From a virus, in the IMG/VR virus record IMGVR_UViG_3300034198_022040, positions 1 to 39,116 of that record: 39,116 nt of DNA. The stretch is one strand, 5' to 3'. This document shows, in pieces, positions 15,786 to 23,954 of this stretch (position 1 is the first letter of the stretch; every line of letters begins with the position of its first letter). The notes beneath the pieces were generated by a model, which worked only from the letters and a program-made list of their open reading frames with translations, searched no databases and had not been told where the DNA came from. Position numbers and translations under genes: made by a program.

Positions 15786-18700
15786 ATGCCAATACAAGAA
15801 GGTGGACGCTGGAGTCCAGAACAAACAATAGTAAGTCCTGGTGTTTTCACCAGAGAAAATGATCTATCGGGGCTCGCTCAAGGCGTAGCCAACATCGGAG
15901 GTGCAATCGTCGCTCCATTTGCTGACGGACCTGCATTTTTTCCAAATATTATCACCGACGTAGCTACACTTGAACAACGCTTCGGCCTTGCTGATGGTGT
16001 GTATTACGGCCCATATACTGCCAAAGAATATCTTGTTCAACAAGGTATTGTAACCATCGTTCGTGTGGGTGGTTTGACTGGTTACTGGCAAAAGAATCCA
16101 TTGGTTGTATATGCACAACCAGGTTACTGGGAACGTACCAGCGACAAAGGTGCATTGACAACTGGTTCATTCATGTATTTGAATGGAGACAGTCTTACAA
16201 CCAACATTAAATATGTACACAGTAGCTCTGGTTGGGAAGTTCCAGCCGACGGTGGTACTGGTATTCCTACACCTGGCAACAACTCGTATGGTGTTGATGC
16301 AACAGCTACACCAACTACCAAAGCACAAATAACCAGCTTTTTGGGTGCATATTCATATTTGCCAAACATCAACAGCTTGAGTTCTTCTTTGGGCAATGCT
16401 CTTAAGAACCGCAAGTTGGTAAGTGTTACTACCACCAATGCATACGCAGCATTTAGTTCATCAGTTGGTGACGCTGGCAAGAAAATTACCAAGTTGAATG
16501 GTGGTTCTGACCACGCAATTGCGTGGTTTGACGTACAAAAGTTTATTCCACAAGGTACTTTGTATTTCAGTGGTAGTGGATATATTCAAAATACGAAGTC
16601 CATTGCAGCAGTATTGAATGGTACTTATGGTGGTAGTGGTGCTGACCAATCTCGTACCTGGCCAGCAAACTCAGGTTCATATTTGACTGCATCTATCACA
16701 CAAACAAACGGACAAGTCAATTGGCCATTTGTGTTTTTGCAAACTGCATATCCATCTGGTGTTGCTAATTTGTCTGGTTATGCATACAATAAAAAGGCTG
16801 GTGACGTGTATAACTTGTTTAATCCAGCACTCATGTATGATAAATCATATTTGTCATTTACGGGTGATATCAACGCTAGATTTGGTAGTGCAAAGTTGAC
16901 CAGCGGATTCCCTGCTAGTTACGATGGTACTGGTAATTTGAGTGGTAGCCAACTTTACGGTGGTAAGCAACTCAACTTGGGTACTGTTACCACTGGTAAG
17001 TTGGTTCGTAAGTTTGCTGATTCTGGAGATGAAGATGCTGGTGTTGGATATTTTTATCTAACTTCAAGCGCACAAGGCAAGCAAACTGTTGAGGAAACTC
17101 AACTTTCAACCGCAATCAATGAAAGCTCAGAAACCAAGTGGTTGTTGAGTTCTTCGTTGTTGAATCTCCTTGGTGTCACGGACGATCTTACGTTGGATTA
17201 CAATATTGACGCTATTGACGCAACTGATGATCTCGTTGTTCGTAGTGCAAGCTTTGCAACTGTTCGCAGTGCAGCAACTTGCGGTGCAGCATTGAGATTC
17301 TTGGGTATCGTAACTGGTGAATATGGTCCATACAATGGAACATTCGTACCTGCTGGAGACAGTGGTTCCGATCCATGTAACCCAAACACAGATGCTCGTA
17401 AAAACATGGTGTTGAGTGTTCTTGCAAATACTCAAAACGCATCAACTCAATTTGACAACAACTACTCGGTCTACGGATTCGTAGATTCGTCTGTTGCTCA
17501 ATTGACAAGCTCTGTATATCCTTACAAGGGACAAATCAATCCAAACGACAACCAATACCAATTGGCTCTTCGTTACAACTTCACTGATGACAGCGGCAAC
17601 ACATCTGCTGGCACATATGGTTATTACGACTTCTCTCTTGAAGAGAACGCAAATAACTACATCAAGGAAGTGTTTGGTATGGACCCAACTGTTGGCAATC
17701 CAGCAAAACAAGTTCAAGGCCAAAAGATTGAAGCTGCATACAACTATGTGTTGTTTGAAGACAGCATCAAGCGTTTCTTGGCTGAAAAGACTCGTCCTGA
17801 GTCCAAGGGTGGTGGTTGGAGACTACAAGTTGCAACCGCACCATCTAGTGGATTCAGCGTTGGCGAATCTATGAAGTTTGTGGATCAATATTCATATGAT
17901 CCAAACAGTGGTGATTCTCAATTTGCAATCACCAACGCAAAAACTCCTTGGATCTATTCACAAGCAATTGCTCCGTTCAAGGGAAGTGCAGACGAAAGCG
18001 CAAACCCAACCAAGTTCAAGTTGTTCAAGGTTCACACTTTGAGCGATGGTACTTTGGCAAACCGCAAGTACAAGATCGAAATCAGCAATGTTAAGTTGGC
18101 TGGTACGGTCACTGGCAGCGAATGGGGTAGCTTCACTCTTGCAGTTCGTGCATACAGCGACACTGATAAGCGTCCTAAGTATTTGGAAATCTTCCAAAAC
18201 TTGAACCTCAACCCAGACAGTGCAAACTTCGTAGCACGTCGTATTGGTGATCGTTACGCATACATTACCTTCGCAGGTAAGATTGTGGAATACGGAACTT
18301 ATGTCAACTTGAGTAAGTATATTCGTATTGAAATGATCGACCTACCATATCCAGTAAGTGTTGTACCTTACGGATTTGAAGGTTACTACACACCAGTTGA
18401 CGGTACTTTGGGTAACTTGCTGCCAGCAGTTCGTTACAGCAAAGCAAGTATCTATGGTTTGGCACCTGGTAAGTATCCATCTGGTACAGTGTTTGGTGAA
18501 GTACCAGAAGCCGGTGAAGAAATTGCCGCTCTGTATCCAACCTCGTCATTTGGAGTTGGTGTTGACACCGACACTAAGCAATGGTTCAAGCCACTTCCAT
18601 ACTACGGCGGAAACGATCAAAACGGTGACAACATCGACTTTGATCTTGAAGCCAAGGTTTGGGGTTATCCAGATGCACCTTACTATGCCCAAGGCGTTGC

Positions 18701-19787
18701 CGCAAGCACTGGTTCGTTGCTCGCTCCAGAGTTGAGTGGTAGTATTCCAAGTCTCTACGATCCAGTAAATGAACCAATCTACGTTCGTTTGCGTAAGTTC
18801 GTGGTTGGCTTCCAAGGTGGATTTGATGGTCAATGGCCAGCAATTCCAATCAATGTTGGTAGCGACATTACTGCGGGTAATACCCAAGGTTTGGATTGTA
18901 CCACCATCAAGAGCCCTGGTAGCATTGCTTACAAGCAATGTATTGCAGCCCTCAGCAATGCTGATGAGTGGGATATCAACATGATTGTGTTGCCTGGTAT
19001 CTTCTGTGAACAACACAGCTATGTTACCAACTTGACGATCACTATGTGTGAAGCCCGTGGCGATTGTTTCTACATCATGGATAACGTGGTGTTCCCAGCA
19101 AGCAATCAAAGCGTAGGATTGATTGATGCCGCAATCAACAGCGTGGCAACAATTGATAGCAACTATGTTGCAACCTACTATCCTTGGGTCAAGATCCTCG
19201 ACACAAACTTGAACAAGATCATCTCTGTTCCACCTTCTGTGGTGTTGCCAGCAGTTTACGCTGCAAACGACAACGCAGCAGCAGAATGGTATGCTCCAGC
19301 AGGTTTGAATCGTGGTGGTATTCCACAAGCTGTCCAAGTGTTGGATCGCTTGACTCACCAAGAACGTGACACTCTCTATGAGAACCGTGTCAACCCAATC
19401 GCAGCATTCCCAGGTCAAGGCATTGTGGTGTGGGGTCAAAAGACTCTGCAAATCAACCCAAGCGCACTGGACCGTGTGAACGTTCGCCGTTTGTTGATCA
19501 ACTTGAAGAAGTTCATTGCAAGCAGCAGCAACTACCTTGTTTTCGAACAAAACGTTGCAGCAACTCGCAACCGCTTCTTGAGCATTGTCAATCCATATCT
19601 TGAAAGCGTACAACAACGCAATGGTATCTATGCATACCAAGTCAAGATGGATGCTGAGAACAACACTCCAGACTTGATTGATCGTAATATTCTCTACGGT
19701 CAAATCTACATCCAACCAACCCGTACCGCAGAATTTATCCTCTTGGATTTCAACATTCTGCCAACTGGTGCAAGTTTCAGTGCCTAA
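15786..19787 (+). CDS. gp18: Contractile tail sheath protein (T4 gp18-like), greatly enlarged
   Basis: The N-terminus has the sheath hallmark IVSPGVFTRENDLSG (residues 15-29), then VANIGGAIVAPFADGPAF and a TAKEYLVQQG helix. The last 150 residues contain the conserved sheath C-terminal domain: LTHQERDTLYENRVNPI, FPGQGIVVWGQKTL, VNVRRLLINLKKFI, and the final YIQPTRTAEFILLDF strand that links neighbouring subunits. At 1333 residues it is about twice T4 gp18 (659). The extra sequence lies in the middle and is Gly/Ser/Asn-rich, like surface-exposed insertion domains. It has AAAGGA ahead of the ATG, a late promoter, and C-ending codons increasingly common toward the 3' end, all indicating high expression. 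No tail-tube gene follows, unlike in T4. Confidence 0.9.
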   Translation: MPIQEGGRWSPEQTIVSPGVFTRENDLSGLAQGVANIGGAIVAPFADGPAFFPNIITDVATLEQRFGLADGVYYGPYTAKEYLVQQGIVTIVRVGGLTGYWQKNPLVVYAQPGYWERTSDKGALTTGSFMYLNGDSLTTNIKYVHSSSGWEVPADGGTGIPTPGNNSYGVDATATPTTKAQITSFLGAYSYLPNINSLSSSLGNALKNRKLVSVTTTNAYAAFSSSVGDAGKKITKLNGGSDHAIAWFDVQKFIPQGTLYFSGSGYIQNTKSIAAVLNGTYGGSGADQSRTWPANSGSYLTASITQTNGQVNWPFVFLQTAYPSGVANLSGYAYNKKAGDVYNLFNPALMYDKSYLSFTGDINARFGSAKLTSGFPASYDGTGNLSGSQLYGGKQLNLGTVTTGKLVRKFADSGDEDAGVGYFYLTSSAQGKQTVEETQLSTAINESSETKWLLSSSLLNLLGVTDDLTLDYNIDAIDATDDLVVRSASFATVRSAATCGAALRFLGIVTGEYGPYNGTFVPAGDSGSDPCNPNTDARKNMVLSVLANTQNASTQFDNNYSVYGFVDSSVAQLTSSVYPYKGQINPNDNQYQLALRYNFTDDSGNTSAGTYGYYDFSLEENANNYIKEVFGMDPTVGNPAKQVQGQKIEAAYNYVLFEDSIKRFLAEKTRPESKGGGWRLQVATAPSSGFSVGESMKFVDQYSYDPNSGDSQFAITNAKTPWIYSQAIAPFKGSADESANPTKFKLFKVHTLSDGTLANRKYKIEISNVKLAGTVTGSEWGSFTLAVRAYSDTDKRPKYLEIFQNLNLNPDSANFVARRIGDRYAYITFAGKIVEYGTYVNLSKYIRIEMIDLPYPVSVVPYGFEGYYTPVDGTLGNLLPAVRYSKASIYGLAPGKYPSGTVFGEVPEAGEEIAALYPTSSFGVGVDTDTKQWFKPLPYYGGNDQNGDNIDFDLEAKVWGYPDAPYYAQGVAASTGSLLAPELSGSIPSLYDPVNEPIYVRLRKFVVGFQGGFDGQWPAIPINVGSDITAGNTQGLDCTTIKSPGSIAYKQCIAALSNADEWDINMIVLPGIFCEQHSYVTNLTITMCEARGDCFYIMDNVVFPASNQSVGLIDAAINSVATIDSNYVATYYPWVKILDTNLNKIISVPPSVVLPAVYAANDNAAAEWYAPAGLNRGGIPQAVQVLDRLTHQERDTLYENRVNPIAAFPGQGIVVWGQKTLQINPSALDRVNVRRLLINLKKFIASSSNYLVFEQNVAATRNRFLSIVNPYLESVQQRNGIYAYQVKMDAENNTPDLIDRNILYGQIYIQPTRTAEFILLDFNILPTGASFSA

Positions 19788-19808
19788 ACTGAACTAGCAT
19801 AAATCAAG

Positions 19809-19837
19809 ACCCCGCCCGTAAAAAGGCGGGGTTTTTT
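19809..19837 (+). terminator. Rho-independent terminator after the sheath gene
   Basis: An 8-pair GC-rich stem, ACCCCGCC with GGCGGGGT, encloses the loop cgtaaaaa and is followed by a run of T (19832-19837). It lies about 20 bases after the sheath stop. Confidence 0.93.
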
Positions 19838-19849
19838 CATTTGTATAGA

Positions 19850-19857
19850 TATTTATA
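19850..19857 (+). promoter_or_regulatory. TATTTATA octamer before the flavodoxin-like gene
   Basis: It sits between the sheath terminator and the next gene, exactly where a new promoter is needed, 5 bases before ATG 19863. It overlaps the alternative ATG 19857. Confidence 0.45.
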
Positions 19858-19862
19858 TGAGA

Positions 19863-20627
19863 ATGATCAGTCTAACAGACCTTTTATTAGAAGCTAAATT
19901 GCCAGCAAGTGAGCAAGATATGGACTTGTATGCTCGTAAATACAAGAAGACCATCGATTATTTGCGTGATAAGAAAAAGGTATTGTTGCTGACCACCAGC
20001 AATAGGTGGGTTCAACACAAAGAAGATGTTCCCAAGAGTAGCCAGCTTGCCATTAAAATTCAAGATTTATTGGGTAAGGAGAAGGTAACTCTTATCGACA
20101 CCACCAAACTACACATTGTTCCATGTGAAGGTAACGTAAGCAGCAATAAAGAGTTTGGCGGCAATCACTGTGGGTCTGCTGGAGCGTTGTTAAAAAACAA
20201 AGAGCAAAATCCAAGTGGACATCATCGTTGTTGGGCTAGTGTCAATGAAAAAGGGGATGAACTTTGGAAGATCAGCAAAGAGTTGTTTGAGAGTGATTGT
20301 GTACTATTTTTTGCAAGCGTTAGATGGGGTCAAGCAAACGGTTATTATCAAAAGTTGATTGAGCGTTTGACTTGGATTGAAAATAGACACACCACTTTGG
20401 GTGAGTCCAATCTGGTTAAAGATATTGATGCTGGATTTATTGCTGTGGGACAAAACTGGAACGGTAAGCATGTTGTGGAAACACAAAAGAGCGTTCTTGA
20501 CTTTTTTGGATTTAAGACACCAGATCCTTTGTTTTGGAACTGGCAATTTACAGACAACGCTTTGGACGAAACCAAAAAGTCCTACAACAAAGCAATTACA
20601 GTATTTGACAAAACATTTCTTAAGTAA
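19863..20627 (+). CDS. Flavodoxin-like/NAD(P)H-FMN reductase-fold protein with capsid-targeting-like leader
   Basis: The start at 19863 gives MISLTDLLLEA, the leader shared by many proteins downstream; ATG 19857 would add two residues. After the leader there is a first strand and loop KKVLLLTTSNRW at about residue 36, a helix, IQDLLGKEKVTLIDTTKL, and the characteristic SDCVLFFASVRWGQANGYYQKLIERL, which matches the FMN-reductase pattern of a strand, an aromatic WG loop and a helix ending in DR/ER. A His/Cys-rich GGNHCGSAG...HHRCW segment is unusual for the family. It probably binds FMN or a related cofactor; the electron partner and substrate are unknown. No Shine-Dalgarno is visible. Confidence 0.6.
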   Translation: MISLTDLLLEAKLPASEQDMDLYARKYKKTIDYLRDKKKVLLLTTSNRWVQHKEDVPKSSQLAIKIQDLLGKEKVTLIDTTKLHIVPCEGNVSSNKEFGGNHCGSAGALLKNKEQNPSGHHRCWASVNEKGDELWKISKELFESDCVLFFASVRWGQANGYYQKLIERLTWIENRHTTLGESNLVKDIDAGFIAVGQNWNGKHVVETQKSVLDFFGFKTPDPLFWNWQFTDNALDETKKSYNKAITVFDKTFLK

Positions 20628-20632
20628 ACTAT

Positions 20633-21685
20633 ATGATTAAACTACATAGCATTTTGTTGGAAGTATTGAGAGAAGGTGGTGCTGGTGGACACATGGCACA
20701 TCCATTCGACTTCACATCAAACGGCAAACAACTGGTGGATGTTTTTGCCAAGTCAATTGAGTCTTTGAAAAAAGGAGTTGGTAGTGTAAAAATTGACGGT
20801 GTTAACGCCAGCATTCGTTTGGTCAACGGACGATTTGTTATGGATCGTGGCAGTGCCAAGCCATTTGACGTTCAAGGTATGCGACCAGAAGATTTGGCGG
20901 CACGTTGGCCAACAGATCCAGCTACGGGTCAAGAGCACGGATTTGTCAAGATCGGTGCCAAAGTCATCAACATTTTTGATGAAGCAATTCCAAGTACACA
21001 AGCTGAATTGAAGAAACTTGGTCTTGCCACCAATCCAAATATTTTGCTCAATATTGAATATGTAGAAGGTCAAACCAACGTTGTTGGATATGGAGACATT
21101 GGAAACTTTTTGGCAATTCACGGTCTCAAAGAAATCAAACCAAAAAACATTGGTAAAGACGGTCAAGTCAAGAGTCGTGTGGCTACAGAAATTCCTTACG
21201 ACAAAGCTGCTATGCAAAGCTACATCAACAAGCTGAATGTGGTTGCTCAAAAGCATGGCTTCAAAGTATTGGGTAGTGTAGGTACAACTTTCAAGAGTGA
21301 ACCAAACCTTACTCGTCCTCTTGGAGAAAAGGTTACTTTGTATCCAAACGGTACAGCAGTTACCAAGAGTTTGAAGGACTGGCTGAAAGATGTTACTATT
21401 GAAACTCCACTTATTACCCGTGAGGAGTTCTTGAAAGCACAAAAGAGCAAAAACATTGCTAAGGATTTTGCGGGTCAAGACATTCGTAAGGTTGTTAATG
21501 ATACGATTGTTTATATTGCCACTGTGAAGCTTGGCGATGAAATTCTAAAGAATGCAACCAGTGAAATTGGTGATCTTGAGAAACATGAAGGTATAGTTAT
21601 TCGTGATCCAAAAATCTACAGCAGTCCATTCAAAATAACTGGAAGTTTCATTATTAAAGGACTACAAAGCGGTTTTGGTAAATAA
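20633..21685 (+). CDS. Polynucleotide (RNA/DNA) ligase-like nucleotidyltransferase with capsid-targeting-like leader
   Basis: The 350-residue protein shows the covalent-nucleotidyltransferase motifs in order: motif I VKIDGVNASIR (nucleophile K53, then D55-G56), NGRFVMDRGS, motif III ILLNIEYVEG (E142), motif IV HEGIVIR (E319-G320), and motif V FKITGSFIIKG (K334, K342). These are the ligase/capping-enzyme superfamily motifs, used to seal nicks through an AMP-lysine intermediate. The N-terminus MIKLHSILLEV carries the shared leader, then a Gly-rich AGGHMAHPFD segment. Motif I as KxDGVN is closer to RNA-ligase-like proteins than to replicative DNA ligases. It starts 5 bases after the flavodoxin-like gene and is probably co-expressed with it. 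The substrate (RNA or DNA) is undecided. Confidence 0.75.
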   Translation: MIKLHSILLEVLREGGAGGHMAHPFDFTSNGKQLVDVFAKSIESLKKGVGSVKIDGVNASIRLVNGRFVMDRGSAKPFDVQGMRPEDLAARWPTDPATGQEHGFVKIGAKVINIFDEAIPSTQAELKKLGLATNPNILLNIEYVEGQTNVVGYGDIGNFLAIHGLKEIKPKNIGKDGQVKSRVATEIPYDKAAMQSYINKLNVVAQKHGFKVLGSVGTTFKSEPNLTRPLGEKVTLYPNGTAVTKSLKDWLKDVTIETPLITREEFLKAQKSKNIAKDFAGQDIRKVVNDTIVYIATVKLGDEILKNATSEIGDLEKHEGIVIRDPKIYSSPFKITGSFIIKGLQSGFGK

Positions 21686-21693
21686 AATAAATA
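21686..21693 (+). promoter_or_regulatory. AATAAATA late-promoter-like element
   Basis: A 7-of-8 match to TATAAATA, 10 bases before ATG 21704, directly after the ligase-like gene. It would place an mRNA start just ahead of the packaging genes. The sequence is AT-rich, so support is modest. Confidence 0.3.
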
Positions 21694-21703
21694 CATATTG
21701 GTT

Positions 21704-22351
21704 ATGAAAAGAGCACAAGGCAAAAGCAATCTTGATATCATTCGAGATTATGTAAATGGAGAACGACCTTTTGTACAGGTCGGTTATAGTGACGATCTAA
21801 ACAATGCAAAGCGCAAAGAAGGCGAGCAATGGGAAGATAGTCAAGGACGCAAATGGGTTTTGAAAAATGGCTCTAAACGCAGAGTACCAAAGAAATCTGT
21901 ATTTGTTATAGAAAAACGTTGCAAACAATGCAAGTGCGACGTTCGTTGGGGCAACTATCTTGATGATCGTGTGTGGCCCAAGACACAATTGTGTTATGAT
22001 TGTTTTACCAAGAACGAAACTCAAATGAAATTGGATGGCACTTGGGAATATTTTGACAATGCCCGAGATTTGCGCAACGAGCGAAGTGTTTTGCTTGAAT
22101 ACAAAAAGAAGTTTGATGAAACATTAAAGTGGTGTGAAGACCATGACGGTAAACCACTAGAGTTTGTCAATGAAGATGGTAGTCGTGAAGAATGGCAAAC
22201 TGGTGCTGATATTACAAAAATCCGTGAAGATGTTACCAGCGATTTGAAAATTATCAATGCACGACTAGCAGAACTAGACGGTTTTATTGCAGATATGGAA
22301 AGCAAATATGAGTCAACAAAATTACAGAGAGCTAATAAAAGCCGAGTATAA
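21704..22351 (+). CDS. Zinc-binding conserved phage protein upstream of terminase
   Basis: The start is ATG 21704 rather than the TTG at 21698. The 215-residue product has two CxxC pairs about 40 residues apart (RCKQCKCDVRWG and LCYDCFTKNE), most likely one zinc ribbon, followed by a charged helical C-terminal half with coiled-coil character. I recall similar proteins before the large-terminase gene in aquatic T4-like phages, but no function is established. By position it could fill the place of the small terminase subunit gp16, yet gp16 has no zinc ribbon. It overlaps the terminase start by 44 bases, so the two are probably translationally coupled. Confidence 0.7.
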   Translation: MKRAQGKSNLDIIRDYVNGERPFVQVGYSDDLNNAKRKEGEQWEDSQGRKWVLKNGSKRRVPKKSVFVIEKRCKQCKCDVRWGNYLDDRVWPKTQLCYDCFTKNETQMKLDGTWEYFDNARDLRNERSVLLEYKKKFDETLKWCEDHDGKPLEFVNEDGSREEWQTGADITKIREDVTSDLKIINARLAELDGFIADMESKYESTKLQRANKSRV

Positions 22352-23930
22352 GAAGTGTATTGAAGATCCCATATACTTCATGAAGAAGTATGTGAAGATT
22401 CAACACCCTATACGTGGCACTTGTAATTTTGATCTGTATCCATTTCAAGAAAAAGCCTTGAATGATTTGGTTGATTTTGATCTCAACATCATTCTCAAAA
22501 GTCGTCAGATGGGTATTAGTACCCTAGTGTCGGCATATAGTTTGTGGTTGATGACATTCTTCAACGACAAAAACATATTGTGTATCAGTATTACACAAGA
22601 AACTGCAAAAGAAATTGTTACCAAGGTACGTTTTGCAAATGACAACCTACCACCATGGTTAAAGGTTCAATGCGTTGAAGACAATCGTTTGAGTCTGCGT
22701 TTGAAAAATGGTAGTCAAATCAAGGCAGTGTCAAGTGCTGGTACTGCTGGTCGTTCAGCAGCACTGTCATTGTTGGTGATTGACGAAGCTGCATTCATCG
22801 ACAACATCGAAGAAATTTGGTTGTCGGCACAATACACACTGTCAACTGGTGGTCGTGCAATTGTGTTGTCAACTCCAAATGGTGTTGGTAACTTCTTTCA
22901 CAAAACTTGGGTTGCTGCTGAGGCAGGCGAGAACAAGTTCAACACCATCAGTTTGCCGTGGAATTTGCATCCAGAGCGTGATCAAGCTTGGCGTGACAAA
23001 CAAACAGAATTGTCGGGTGTAAAAGGTGCAGCACAAGAATGTGATTGTGATTTTAGCACATCTGGTAATCAAGTTGTTAGTGTTGATACATTGGAGTTTT
23101 ACAAAAAGACTCATGTTGTTGAACCTATTGAAAAACGTGGTGCTACACAAGATTTGTGGATTTGGCAACGACCAGATTACAGCAAAAACTATATGGTTGT
23201 TGCTGACTGTGCCCGTGGTGATGGTGCTGACTATAGTGCATTTCATGTATTTGATGTAGACACATTGGAGCAAGTTGCGGAGTATAAAGGACAGATTACC
23301 ACCAAGGACTATGGTAACTTGTTGGTAACGATATCTACAGAATACAACAATGCTTTGTTGGTAATTGAAAACAACAATATTGGTTGGGCATCATTGCAGC
23401 AAGTTATTGACAGAAACTATCCAAACTTGTATTACAGTTCTTCAGACCTCAAGGTTGTTGATATTGAGCGCAGCTACAGCAACAAAATCAATAGCTCTGA
23501 AAAGAAAGCTGTGCCTGGATTCACTACAACCAATGTAAATCGTCAGTTGATTATCAATAAGATGGAAAGCTTTTTCCGTGAACGTCAAATTATAATTCAC
23601 AGTATTCGATTGTATGAAGAGTTGATGGTATTTATTTGGAATGGTGCCAAAGCCGAAGCTATGAAAGGATACAACGACGACTTGGTTATGTCGTTGGGTA
23701 TTGGTTTGTGGGTTCGTGACACCGCATTAAAAATAAGAATGGAACAAATGGCCTATACCAAAACAATGCTGAGTGGCATCAAAAAGGTGGTCAATAACAC
23801 TCCAGGGCCAGCAAATCAATCCAAGGTTGTACAAAACCCACAAGAAACTTGGCAGTTTGATGTGGGAGCAGTTGTATCGGGTGCTGGACCTGTTACAGGT
23901 AAAAAAGAGTCACTAAAGTGGCTTTTGTGA
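22308..23930 (+). CDS. terL: Terminase large subunit (T4 gp17-like)
   Basis: ATG 22308 (MSQQNYRELIK) is chosen over the TTG at 22287. The 540-residue protein has the ATPase P-loop LKSRQMGIST (64-72), in which the usual Lys of GKT is Ile and a Lys stands at the start of the loop (K64), as in the deviant P-loop of lambda gpA. Walker B is LLVIDEAAF (D159, E160). The nuclease domain has VVADCARGDGADYSA (D300), LLVIENNNIG (E354) and YNDDLVMS (D457, D458), the acidic residues of the RNase H fold that cuts concatemers. It drives DNA into the prohead through the portal encoded just downstream. The length is a little below T4 gp17 (610). Confidence 0.93.
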   Translation: MSQQNYRELIKAEYKKCIEDPIYFMKKYVKIQHPIRGTCNFDLYPFQEKALNDLVDFDLNIILKSRQMGISTLVSAYSLWLMTFFNDKNILCISITQETAKEIVTKVRFANDNLPPWLKVQCVEDNRLSLRLKNGSQIKAVSSAGTAGRSAALSLLVIDEAAFIDNIEEIWLSAQYTLSTGGRAIVLSTPNGVGNFFHKTWVAAEAGENKFNTISLPWNLHPERDQAWRDKQTELSGVKGAAQECDCDFSTSGNQVVSVDTLEFYKKTHVVEPIEKRGATQDLWIWQRPDYSKNYMVVADCARGDGADYSAFHVFDVDTLEQVAEYKGQITTKDYGNLLVTISTEYNNALLVIENNNIGWASLQQVIDRNYPNLYYSSSDLKVVDIERSYSNKINSSEKKAVPGFTTTNVNRQLIINKMESFFRERQIIIHSIRLYEELMVFIWNGAKAEAMKGYNDDLVMSLGIGLWVRDTALKIRMEQMAYTKTMLSGIKKVVNNTPGPANQSKVVQNPQETWQFDVGAVVSGAGPVTGKKESLKWLL

Positions 23931-23954
23931 TACTTATATATTAGTTAGTAAATT

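Noticed and set aside
18546-19715. 389-codon open frame on the minus strand inside the sheath gene
   Set aside because: It has no ribosome-binding site or domain signal and lies wholly opposite a strongly supported gene. The sheath's codon preference explains the lack of stops.
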